Positions 53,470-62,177 of a DNA stretch of 64,000 bases are shown piece after piece. Numbering within the stretch: position 1 is the first letter of the stretch; the number at the start of each line of letters is the position of its first letter. Source of the stretch: Lentisphaerota bacterium (lineage in GTDB: Bacteria > Verrucomicrobiota > Lentisphaeria > Victivallales > Victivallaceae); assembly GCA_015061815.1 (NCBI GenBank), contig SUVW01000005.1, positions 1 through 64,000 on the forward strand. Direction: 5' to 3'. The notes beneath the pieces are model-generated. The model was not told the DNA's origin. It searched no databases and saw only the letters and a list, made by a program, of their open reading frames with translations. The translations under genes were made by a program, and so were the position numbers.

Positions 53470-54984
53470 TTATTCTTCCGGAGTTTTTTTGCGCAACTCT
53501 TTCAACTCTTTGCGGTAGGCTTCAAAGTCACCGGAAAGAGTTTCATCTGTTTTCCGGCAAATTAAATTGGTGATGAATATTGCAATAAAGTTGGCCACAA
53601 AGCCCGGCAGGATCTCATACATATATTTATTCAATCCCAGCAAATACCAGGTGATCATTACAACAGTACCGGTAATCATACCGGCAAGAGCCGAATGCCA
53701 GGTCGTACGTTTGGAGTAGAGTGCCACCAATACCACCGGCCCGAATGCGGCACCGAAACCGCCCCAGGCGAATTTGACGATATTGAAGATGGTGTCGTTT
53801 GGGAACAGCGCGATAAGAGTGGCAATGATCGTGATGATGATAACAAAACAGCGGCTTACCCACACGGCTTCGTTGGTTCCGGCATTGCGGCGGATTATTC
53901 TCCGGTAAAAGTCTTCGGTAAGGGCACTGGTGGTCACCAGCAGCTGGGAGTCGATGGTGGACATGATCGCCGCCATGATCGCCGCCAGCATTACCCCGCC
54001 GATCCAGGGGTTGAAAAGATCGCGGATCATATAGATGAAGATATTTTCGGCTTGACTGGAATCAAGATTTTTGTAAATCGGCATCGCTGTCAGAGCTATA
54101 GCAACCGCACAAGTCAGAGAAATTATTACCCATGTCATTGCGATCGATGTGGTTTTGGGAAGCAGTTTCACGCTTTTGATACTCATGAATCGGCTCAAAA
54201 TATGCGGCTGTCCGAAATATCCCAGACCCCATACCGCACAGGATATGATGGAAAGCCAGGTCAAAGAACTTCCTTCGCCGGGAAAGAGGTGTAAGCCTTT
54301 GCCGGAGCAGGCTTCGATCACATTGCTGATGCCGCCTCCGGCATTGAGTGCGACCAGCGGGACAATAATGATTACCACGAACATCAACGTCCCCTGCAGC
54401 AGATCGGTCCAGCATACCGCCAGATAACCGCCGAGCAACGTGTAAAGCAGAACTACTACCGCACCGATCATTACGGCGGTACGGTAATCTATTTTAAGCA
54501 TTGAATTGAAAAGTTTTCCGGATGCTACCAGACCGCTGGCGGCATAAATAGTGAAAAACAGCAGGATAATGATGGATGATATCAAGCGGAGCATGCCGGA
54601 AGGATCTTTGAAGCGTTCGGCAAAGAATGTCGACAACGTCAGAGAGTTGCAGCGGGCGGTGTAAACCCGCAATCCCGGAGCCACCAGTATCCAGTTAAGA
54701 AAAGTTCCGATGGCCAAACCTATGGCCACCCAGGCATCGCCCATGCCGCCGAGGTAAACTGCTCCCGGCAGTCCCATGAGCAGCCATCCGGACATATCAC
54801 TGGCCTGGGCGGAAAGAGCCGTTACCCAACTGCCCATGCCGCGACCGCCAAGCAGATATTCATCCAGCGTATTACTTTTTTTGCAGAAAAGTGCTCCGAT
54901 AATCACCATCAGGATCAAATATCCGACAAAAGCTGTCAGAGTGCCCGGTTCGACACCGGAAAAGATGTTTTTAATTGTTTCCAT
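53470..54984 (-). CDS. putP: Sodium/proline symporter family (PutP-like)
   Basis: 504 residues from ATG 54984, preceded by GGGGGA; an ATG at 54996 is also in frame and overlaps the HNH gene by 26 bp. About thirteen membrane helices. Typical SSS/PutP motifs are YLLGGRGMGSWVTALSAQASDMSGWLLMG (read as consecutive motifs) and GYLAVCWTDLLQG. It takes up proline or a similar solute with sodium. A C-terminal charged tail follows. Last gene of the operon with the response regulator. Confidence 0.88.
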   Translation of the reverse strand: METIKNIFSGVEPGTLTAFVGYLILMVIIGALFCKKSNTLDEYLLGGRGMGSWVTALSAQASDMSGWLLMGLPGAVYLGGMGDAWVAIGLAIGTFLNWILVAPGLRVYTARCNSLTLSTFFAERFKDPSGMLRLISSIIILLFFTIYAASGLVASGKLFNSMLKIDYRTAVMIGAVVVLLYTLLGGYLAVCWTDLLQGTLMFVVIIIVPLVALNAGGGISNVIEACSGKGLHLFPGEGSSLTWLSIISCAVWGLGYFGQPHILSRFMSIKSVKLLPKTTSIAMTWVIISLTCAVAIALTAMPIYKNLDSSQAENIFIYMIRDLFNPWIGGVMLAAIMAAIMSTIDSQLLVTTSALTEDFYRRIIRRNAGTNEAVWVSRCFVIIITIIATLIALFPNDTIFNIVKFAWGGFGAAFGPVVLVALYSKRTTWHSALAGMITGTVVMITWYLLGLNKYMYEILPGFVANFIAIFITNLICRKTDETLSGDFEAYRKELKELRKKTPEE

Positions 54985-55291
54985 TGGTTCCCCCATTGTT
55001 GTTGTAATCCAGTTCCCGGAGAATCATTTCTGCCGGAGTAAGATATTTTTTGTTTTGATTGCATTCCCGGCAGCATACCACCATGTTGCCTTTAGTGCTT
55101 CTGCCGCCGCGTGACAACGGGACGATGTGATCCAGAGTCAATTGATCTGCCGGGAATTGTTTTTTGCAGTAATAGCATACGCCACGCCGGAAAAGTTCCT
55201 GAAAAAATGCGGTTTTGCGTAATTGACGTGCTTTTTCCCGTTCCCGTTTTATGTGCTGCTCATCTTTGTGGATCTCTATCCAGTCATCCAT
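54971..55291 (-). CDS. Small HNH endonuclease
   Basis: 106 residues from ATG 55291, which has GGGGAG seven bases upstream and overlaps the response-regulator stop (ATGGATGA). The HNH fold is complete: zinc Cys39 and Cys42 (CYYCKKQF), Asp54-His55 (TLDHIVPLSRGG), Asn69 (KGNMVVCC) and Cys74/Cys77 (CCRECN). A charged helix precedes it. Such proteins can be housekeeping nucleases of unclear role or selfish elements; here it sits inside an operon, not an intron. Confidence 0.85.
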   Translation of the reverse strand: MDDWIEIHKDEQHIKREREKARQLRKTAFFQELFRRGVCYYCKKQFPADQLTLDHIVPLSRGGRSTKGNMVVCCRECNQNKKYLTPAEMILRELDYNNNGGTNGNN

Positions 55292-55694
55292 TGCTTTTCT
55301 CCCCATCCAGGATCCGCCGTATCTCCTTGACGACGACCGGCAGCCGATGCGGTTTCGGCAAAAATCCGCATGCGCCCTGTTCCAGAAGGTCACCGACCTC
55401 CTCTTCGGAAACAAAACCGCTGGAAAGAAGCACTTTTACATTGGGATTCAATGCTTTCAGACGCAAAAAAGTTTGATGGCCGCCGGATTTCGGCATGATC
55501 ATATCCAGCAATACCAGATCGATCTGTTCCGGATTGGCTTCATAGATATCCACTGCATCCAGACCGTTTTCAGCCAGCAATACAGAATAACCCAATTCGC
55601 TCAAAGCATCTATCAGGAAATCCCATATCGTTTCGTGGTCATCCACAATTAAAATTGTTTCATTGCCTTTGGGCAGAGAATCACTCATCGTCAA
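55284..55694 (-). CDS. Single-domain response regulator (CheY-like receiver)
   Basis: 136 residues, receiver domain only. Acidic pair D18-D19 (LIVDDHE), phosphoacceptor D64 (LLDMIMP), switch S91/S92 (LLSSGF) and K114 (FLPKPHR) are all present. There is no output domain, and no histidine kinase is nearby. It may act by protein contact or in a phosphorelay. It heads an operon with the HNH nuclease and PutP, under a strong promoter. Confidence 0.92.
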   Translation of the reverse strand: MTMSDSLPKGNETILIVDDHETIWDFLIDALSELGYSVLLAENGLDAVDIYEANPEQIDLVLLDMIMPKSGGHQTFLRLKALNPNVKVLLSSGFVSEEEVGDLLEQGACGFLPKPHRLPVVVKEIRRILDGEKSNG

Positions 55695-55760
55695 CCTGTA
55701 ATTTTTTTTCTGTTTCAGGAAATTTCAAAGCTTCCTGTAAAATACAAAATGCACGCGCAT

Positions 55761-55789
55761 ATTATACGCAATAAAATGGTAAAACGCAA
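55761..55789 (-). promoter_or_regulatory. Promoter of the response regulator-HNH-PutP operon
   Basis: On the minus strand, TTGCGT (55784-55789), 17-bp spacer, TATAAT (55761-55766). Confidence 0.65.
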
Positions 55790-55846
55790 ATCATTGTTGA
55801 TAAAAAATTTGATTTTTTTATATTTTTTTCAAAAAATCCATGTTTT

Positions 55847-58800
55847 TTATCCGGTTTCTATGATTTCCGGCAAATTCAAAGCGCAAATAAAACACCTGAT
55901 TTTTTCTTCCGGCAAGTTGAGAAGTATACTCAAGGCCTCCCGGTAAATCTGCAATTGCGGATAGTAGATGGCAAAATCCTCTTTTTTATTCAGCCGGTCG
56001 CTTTTGTAATCAAAGATGGTGGCAGAGGACGCATCGCCTTTTTCATTTTTAATTATCTCCACCCTGTCAAATGTTCCGCAAATCAATTTTTTCTGACGGT
56101 TTCTGACAATGAATTGCCGTTCCAGCCAAATTTCACTCTGAAGTGCAGGTTGTATAAATATTTGCCGGATGGGGCTGTCACTCTGCAATGCTTTGCAAAA
56201 GATTTTTCTGACCGCTTCCGGAGTTCCCGGTGGACAGAATTTCTCCGGAACAAAATCTGCCGGAATAAATTTGAGAGTCTCCAGCAGCTGATGGATTTGG
56301 GTACCGGTGTTTTTGCCGCTGTCATCTGTTTCCCGGTCAAAAATACTGATATTTTCTGAATTGTGAACTGAATGATTTACTGCTGATACCGGGTGAAGTG
56401 CATCGGATTCGGCCGGAATAAATTCCGGCAAATAGAATATCCGGTGATCCTGTTTTTCCTGATTGCGGTAAAATCCGAATTCTTTGCCGAACCAATTCCG
56501 GTCACCGTGAGAATAAAGCAATTGTACCGGCAGATTTTCCTCTTCGGCAGTACAGGGAGAATAGAATAGATCCCGGTAAAATTCCCGGTCTGCCGCCTGT
56601 CCGCCGAATGGCGACAAACGTTCTTTAAGCAGCAGATCCGGAGCCAGAGCCGAAGCGGTCTTGCCGCAGGATAAGATCATATACAAAGCATATTTTGCCC
56701 GGGTCATGGCCACATAAAGATTACATGATTTTTCGAAAGCCTGATTGAGCGCGCGCCTTTCATTGTTCTGCCGGAATGGCGGGATCGTTGTATTGATGGC
56801 ATCCGGCGGCAGATAACTTATCCATTGCGGTATCGGTACTCCGTCATTATATTCAGCATGCTGGAAATTGACAACTTCTGAATCCGGAGTCAATTGAACA
56901 CCGTTGCCGCCCCGGTGGTTACCGGTATCCGGCAGGAAAACAACATCAAATTCCAAACCTTTTGATTTGTGGCAGGTCATGATCTGGATGGTGTTGTTCA
57001 GAGACGAACCGGACTCCCCGGAGTGTTCGGCCTGTTGGATGAATTCTTCGGGAGTACCGGTGAATTTATCGGCAAGATGGCGCAAAATTTCCATGTGTCT
57101 CCGGTCGAAATCATTGATGTCATTGCCGAATGCATTGTAAAAACGTTCAGCCAAAGCTCCAATACCTCCGTCGAAAAGTTCCTGCCGCAAAGACGTATCC
57201 AGCGGTATATCCGGATCAAATCCCAACACTGCTGCCAAACCCGCCAATCCCAGCGGGCGTGCATTTTTATGGGGTGACGAAAAAGTGACGGCCTCCAGAA
57301 AACCGGCGGCTTCCCGGTCGCCGGGGTGTTCTGCAAGGATCAGCAATTCTTTGAACACGTTGAATATCATACTTTCGACCGGTGTGATCCTGCCTTCTAC
57401 CGAAATCGGCAGTTGTGATATTTTGCGCAGTTCTTTGGCAAATTCACGCGCGACCTTGTTGGTTTGCACCAGGATCCCTACCGTGATCCCCCGGCGGAGT
57501 GGTTCTATATCATCCAGCATTCTGGATATTATTCCGGCTTTACCCTGAATATTTTGTCCGGTGTTGCCTTCCGGGGGAATATTCAGTACCGCTGCATGTC
57601 CGGGCAAATTTCCCGCACTGCCGTGCGGGATGAATTTCATCATTTTCAAAACGTCGGAAAAGTGCGGAGCATCTCCGGAATATGGAGCGAAAACGGCATT
57701 TACGGTATCAAGAACGACTTGAGAGGAACGGTAAGACAGACTTAAAGAATCTTCCGGGTCGTATCCCAATTCTTCTCCAAGCGGGCGGAGCAGCCGTTTG
57801 ACATAGTTGAATAACTCCGGATTTCCTCCGCGCCACTGGTAAATCGACTGTTTGATATCTCCCACGCAGAAAAAACTGCGGAACCGGTTTTCACTCTTAC
57901 TGCTGAAAAGTTCCCGCAGCAGCGGATCGAACGCCATGAATTGTACATCGCTGGTATCCTGGAATTCATCAAACATATAATGGTCGATCCTGGCATCCAG
58001 ACGCATTTCCATTGAGTGATCTGCTGAACCGAGCATCAGTTCCCGGTTTTCCGGGTCCATTGTCCGCAGCAGACAGGGAAGATCGGCAAAAGTCAAATAT
58101 CCGGCATTGCGTACCTGCCGGGTGTAGATATCGTCAAATTTCGACATCAAAGTGAAAACGGCCCGGTTCTTCTGGCGCATTTGCAAATATGAAAGAGCCC
58201 GGATATGCCGGACGGTTTTCCGCAATAGAGCTGCTGTTTCCGGAGGGAATTCGATAAATCTGTTGTAGGCCAGAAATGCATCATCCATATCATCGCACCA
58301 GCATGGCAGATTGTGGTCATTTACAGCATTGATCAAATCCCGTACCTCTTCCGGCAGTTTCCCGAAAAGGAACCCCCGGCTGCTCTTTTCCAGGCTTTCT
58401 GCCAGAACCAGCAAACGTGCAGCCAGAATCCGGCGGGATTTGGCAATGGTCTTGTTGCTGAAATACGTTGTTTCATCAGTAATAGAGGCTGCAAAATCAC
58501 GCCATGCGTCAATGGCTTTCCGGCACTCTTCCGGGGACATGACATCTTTTTTTTCAGGATGCCAGGGGGCGACTTCCAATTGCGGGAAGGTTCCGTCCGG
58601 AGCTTTAGTCAGATCCAGCATGTAAAACGAATAAACTTTTTCCACCAGGCTTTGCATCGTAACGAAGAAATTCCGCTGTTCAGAGGCATTGGCGTCTTTG
58701 ATCAATTCCCGCAAAGTATCCAACTCCTCCTGGTCGTGAATTGAGCGTATCCAGCTGCGCAGAGTTTTTCTGGTAAAACGGTTGTCGCCTTCATCGATCA

Positions 58801-61800
58801 TGTTGATACTGCCCCAGATGCCGAGTTCCGGGGCATAAGCTTTCAACAGGCGCATGAAAAAACTGTCGATGGTGCTGATTTGCAGTTCTCTGTCATTCGG
58901 ACCGAGCAGTTTACGGATGATGGAGATGATTTCCGGACGGCTGATCTGATAGCAGGCATTGGCCGGAATATGCGGGCGGTTGGCGATATCACAGATCCTC
59001 CGGACAATACGATCGAATATCTCCCCGGAGGCTTTTTTGGTGAAAGTTATTGCCATGATCGAAGCCGGATCAGCTCCGAATTCCAGCAAACGGATGAAAC
59101 GTGAAGCCAGTGAATAGGTTTTTCCGGTTCCGGCTGAAGCGGTGATGATATTATATGATTTGAAGCCGTTGAATGATTTACAGGTCGTGCAGTCACCATG
59201 ATAACAGCGGCATTTTCCCCTTAATGCTTCCGGACAGTCGCAACAGCGGGTATTTCCGGCGGTTGATGCCGGCGGTACAGGGAAGGATGGTCGGGAAAAG
59301 GTGTATTCCGGTATATCCGGTCTTTGGGATGCAGTTTTCTTTTTTTTCTTTTCCCGGGACAGAGAGGGTGTTTCCCAGGATATCCCGGTCAGTGCGCTTG
59401 CGGCATTGGGCAGCAGCAGATGGTGGGCAACTTTATTCGGATCTTCATAAAGTTTCCGGAATGGCAGCTGCTTTATTTCAGAAACCATGCATGAAACCGT
59501 CATTTCCGCATACGGCAGAATTCCGGCCAAATCTTCGGCCGGCCAAACCTGCATTGCGGTATCAGTCACATTTTGCGGAAGCCGCAAATAAGCGCATTCG
59601 ATACTGCACTGATCTATTTCCGGGCAAAAGTTTTCCCGGAAATATGGATCACGTTTGAGTAAAATGGCATAGAGCGGGAGCTGTAAACGGGTGAAGATGA
59701 TCTCTTCTCCGGCAGTGCGGCAATGTTCATCCCGGACATTTTGTACTTTTCCGGTTTTTATATCGATTATCCGGATCGTACGGGTGGTGCGGTTGAACTC
59801 TATCCGGTCGGCACTGCCCCGGAAAAATGCTCCGGCAAAGTGTATTCCTCCGGCTTCGCCGCCGAATGCGTATTCAACGGCCAGAACTTCAAATCCGTCT
59901 TCCTGTTCTTTATACAGCCATTCGGAAGCGTGTTCCAGACGTTGTTTCATATTGTCGGCGTAAATTTTTACCAGTACCGGCAACTTCCCGAAACGATTGT
60001 GCAAAATGCGGTCAAAAGCATTCAGCAGATGAGTTTTCAGTTTTTCGCAGGAGGTGAATTTTTCGCACCCCATAGCTTCAAAAGCCTGATGACAGAGAGT
60101 TCCACCGACTCTGGCATCGGGTTCGCAAATTGAGTAGTCTGTAGTGTCAAATTTTTTGACTCTTTTCCAGAAAAACAAAAAGGGGCTGGAAATATACTCA
60201 TCAAGGTCGGTGACCGAAAGCAGCAGTTCTCCATCCTGGGTGCGGCGGTAATCAAGTGCCGGACAGATTTGAAAAACCCTGTCGCTGTATGGCAATCCCG
60301 GCAGGCGCAGTGGTTCCGGGTCGCGGAAAAGTCTGTCACAACGCAGAAGCAGCTCTTCCGGAGGCAAATCGGTTCCGCCGAAAATAACTTCCGACGGGCG
60401 CAGAGCAAATTTGTTTGAATCCTGCCGTAAAATAATGACATTTATATCGCTTGCCGGACGGCAGCAGGTGACATTAAGCAGGTGACACAATGAACGGGTC
60501 AGTGTTTCCCGGTTGCTGCGCATGCCGATCTTGCGGCGCAAAGAGTCGGTGAGGAAAGCCGTTTGATCGATCCGGTCCGGGAAATATTCGTTATTCATTC
60601 CGCAGAAAATTATCTGTTTCGCTCGCAGAAAAGGCATTTCCAGCCGGCCTTCAAAGGCGATGGAATTTTCTGAACCGGCAACTGTTACTGATTCATCCCG
60701 GCAGTTGCGCAGGAAAATTTCGATCAATTGGAGTTTATCTGTTGAAGCGGTCAATTCCGGCGGCAGAGATTCAAAATTTTTCAATTGGGCGAAAAACGCT
60801 TCGCATTCTGAATGAAACGGGATGCCGTTGAAAAGTTCCTGTTTCGGGGTGTGCCGGTATACTTCAGCAAGAAACATCCGGATGAAATCTGCCGGAGAAA
60901 AACGCTCAAATCCGTTCAGAAAATGAGCTGCTTTATCCAAGGCTCCGGTCAATATGCCGGAAATTTTTCCGGTATGACAGTGCGCTCGGGCTTCCGGAAA
61001 CTCGTCTGGAATATATTCCTGCATAAATTTATCCAGCTGGACGAGCAATTGTTGTTCAAGCTCTCCATCGCCGTCGGCGCAAAAGCGCAGAAAATCCTGT
61101 TCGCGCAGTAATTCTGCGGTATAATAGAAATCGTCCTGATTACGCACAAAACCGATAAATGTTTCCAGCAGACGGCATATCCGCAATTTTGCCAGAGGAA
61201 TGCCGGATGGATCGATCACCTGTATTTTCTGCCCGTGAGTGTTTTGCAGTTGAGAAAATTCTTTGGCAAAATCCCGATGCAGCGATGGGTCCGCCAGCAC
61301 AATGGCACATTTTGCAGAATCAAATTTCCCATTCCCGTCAGTTGCCAGACGAATAGTCCGGCGCGCAGCATCCACCGGGTCAAGCGCACAGTGAAATTGT
61401 GATACCGGCAGCGGAAATGCTTTTTTGCACCAGATGTCAGTAACGGGCATCCCCCATTGATCGTAAATTTCTTTGTCTTCTTCTCCGGCGGCTATCCAGA
61501 ATTCGAGTTTGTCCGGACAGGCGGCGTTTATCAGTTCAAGTTTATTTTTTACCAAACGCGGCAAATCCGGCAATCCGGCAAGGATTATTTTATCCGCAGC
61601 CGTAAATGCGGATACATCGGCAGCGGCTTTGCGGTCACAGTCAAGCTGATCGTCATAATGACATTGCTTGAGTAATTGCCGGTAATATTTTTCCAGCTGG
61701 ACAAGTTCTTTGCCCCGGCTGCCCAAGTGGATGGCGGCATCATCTGCAGAAAAACCGTTAGCGGTCAATTCATCGTAGAAGACCCGTAATGATTTGGCTG

Positions 61801-62164
61801 CAAGAAATTTTTCGTGCGGCAGCCTTCCATTCGGGAACAGGTTGGGGAAATCATCGCGGTTCTGATTGAGTGAAGCTAATACTTTCCCCCACATGATCTC
61901 CCGGGCCGTTGCAGATGGCAGGGCAGGGGGGGGCAGATTGAAGTAAAGCAGCAAATGCGGCGTAATGATCTGCGGGAGCAGCAAGCCGGACGGAGATAAC
62001 TCCGCCAGCTGCTGCAGTACTGTTTTTCTTGCCAATTGTCCCGGTAAAACCAGTATTATTCTGCTGAAATCCGGCAGATGGCTGCCATCTGCCCGTTTGA
62101 GCAACTCTTTGGCTATCGCATCGGGCAGCAGATCGCCCGTTCCCAGAAACAACCGCTTTGCCAT
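55847..62164 (-). CDS. Fused AddB-AddA helicase-nuclease
   Basis: 2105 residues, two subunits in one chain. Residues 1 to about 985 are AddB-like: an inactive-helicase-like region, then a PD-(D/E)xK nuclease (FRGSADRIEF, IIDIKTGK near 800, RLQLPLYAILL). A Cys cluster (CCDCPEALRGKCRCYHGDC) near 970-990 may bind Fe-S, but the usual first ligand in YxxCPF is Ser here (EYISSPFLFF). From about 1000 comes an AddA-like UvrD helicase: SAGTGKT, DEFQDTS, DIKQSIYQWRGG, YRSS, CHKSKGLEFDVVFL, VAMTRAK, then a second nuclease (GTFDRVEI, IFDYKSDRL near 2050). Role: resection of double-strand breaks for RecA. It is 13 bp after the aconitase gene. Confidence 0.88.
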   Translation of the reverse strand: MAKRLFLGTGDLLPDAIAKELLKRADGSHLPDFSRIILVLPGQLARKTVLQQLAELSPSGLLLPQIITPHLLLYFNLPPPALPSATAREIMWGKVLASLNQNRDDFPNLFPNGRLPHEKFLAAKSLRVFYDELTANGFSADDAAIHLGSRGKELVQLEKYYRQLLKQCHYDDQLDCDRKAAADVSAFTAADKIILAGLPDLPRLVKNKLELINAACPDKLEFWIAAGEEDKEIYDQWGMPVTDIWCKKAFPLPVSQFHCALDPVDAARRTIRLATDGNGKFDSAKCAIVLADPSLHRDFAKEFSQLQNTHGQKIQVIDPSGIPLAKLRICRLLETFIGFVRNQDDFYYTAELLREQDFLRFCADGDGELEQQLLVQLDKFMQEYIPDEFPEARAHCHTGKISGILTGALDKAAHFLNGFERFSPADFIRMFLAEVYRHTPKQELFNGIPFHSECEAFFAQLKNFESLPPELTASTDKLQLIEIFLRNCRDESVTVAGSENSIAFEGRLEMPFLRAKQIIFCGMNNEYFPDRIDQTAFLTDSLRRKIGMRSNRETLTRSLCHLLNVTCCRPASDINVIILRQDSNKFALRPSEVIFGGTDLPPEELLLRCDRLFRDPEPLRLPGLPYSDRVFQICPALDYRRTQDGELLLSVTDLDEYISSPFLFFWKRVKKFDTTDYSICEPDARVGGTLCHQAFEAMGCEKFTSCEKLKTHLLNAFDRILHNRFGKLPVLVKIYADNMKQRLEHASEWLYKEQEDGFEVLAVEYAFGGEAGGIHFAGAFFRGSADRIEFNRTTRTIRIIDIKTGKVQNVRDEHCRTAGEEIIFTRLQLPLYAILLKRDPYFRENFCPEIDQCSIECAYLRLPQNVTDTAMQVWPAEDLAGILPYAEMTVSCMVSEIKQLPFRKLYEDPNKVAHHLLLPNAASALTGISWETPSLSREKKKKKTASQRPDIPEYTFSRPSFPVPPASTAGNTRCCDCPEALRGKCRCYHGDCTTCKSFNGFKSYNIITASAGTGKTYSLASRFIRLLEFGADPASIMAITFTKKASGEIFDRIVRRICDIANRPHIPANACYQISRPEIISIIRKLLGPNDRELQISTIDSFFMRLLKAYAPELGIWGSINMIDEGDNRFTRKTLRSWIRSIHDQEELDTLRELIKDANASEQRNFFVTMQSLVEKVYSFYMLDLTKAPDGTFPQLEVAPWHPEKKDVMSPEECRKAIDAWRDFAASITDETTYFSNKTIAKSRRILAARLLVLAESLEKSSRGFLFGKLPEEVRDLINAVNDHNLPCWCDDMDDAFLAYNRFIEFPPETAALLRKTVRHIRALSYLQMRQKNRAVFTLMSKFDDIYTRQVRNAGYLTFADLPCLLRTMDPENRELMLGSADHSMEMRLDARIDHYMFDEFQDTSDVQFMAFDPLLRELFSSKSENRFRSFFCVGDIKQSIYQWRGGNPELFNYVKRLLRPLGEELGYDPEDSLSLSYRSSQVVLDTVNAVFAPYSGDAPHFSDVLKMMKFIPHGSAGNLPGHAAVLNIPPEGNTGQNIQGKAGIISRMLDDIEPLRRGITVGILVQTNKVAREFAKELRKISQLPISVEGRITPVESMIFNVFKELLILAEHPGDREAAGFLEAVTFSSPHKNARPLGLAGLAAVLGFDPDIPLDTSLRQELFDGGIGALAERFYNAFGNDINDFDRRHMEILRHLADKFTGTPEEFIQQAEHSGESGSSLNNTIQIMTCHKSKGLEFDVVFLPDTGNHRGGNGVQLTPDSEVVNFQHAEYNDGVPIPQWISYLPPDAINTTIPPFRQNNERRALNQAFEKSCNLYVAMTRAKYALYMILSCGKTASALAPDLLLKERLSPFGGQAADREFYRDLFYSPCTAEEENLPVQLLYSHGDRNWFGKEFGFYRNQEKQDHRIFYLPEFIPAESDALHPVSAVNHSVHNSENISIFDRETDDSGKNTGTQIHQLLETLKFIPADFVPEKFCPPGTPEAVRKIFCKALQSDSPIRQIFIQPALQSEIWLERQFIVRNRQKKLICGTFDRVEIIKNEKGDASSATIFDYKSDRLNKKEDFAIYYPQLQIYREALSILLNLPEEKIRCFICALNLPEIIETG

Positions 62165-62177
62165 AAGATGGAATGGT

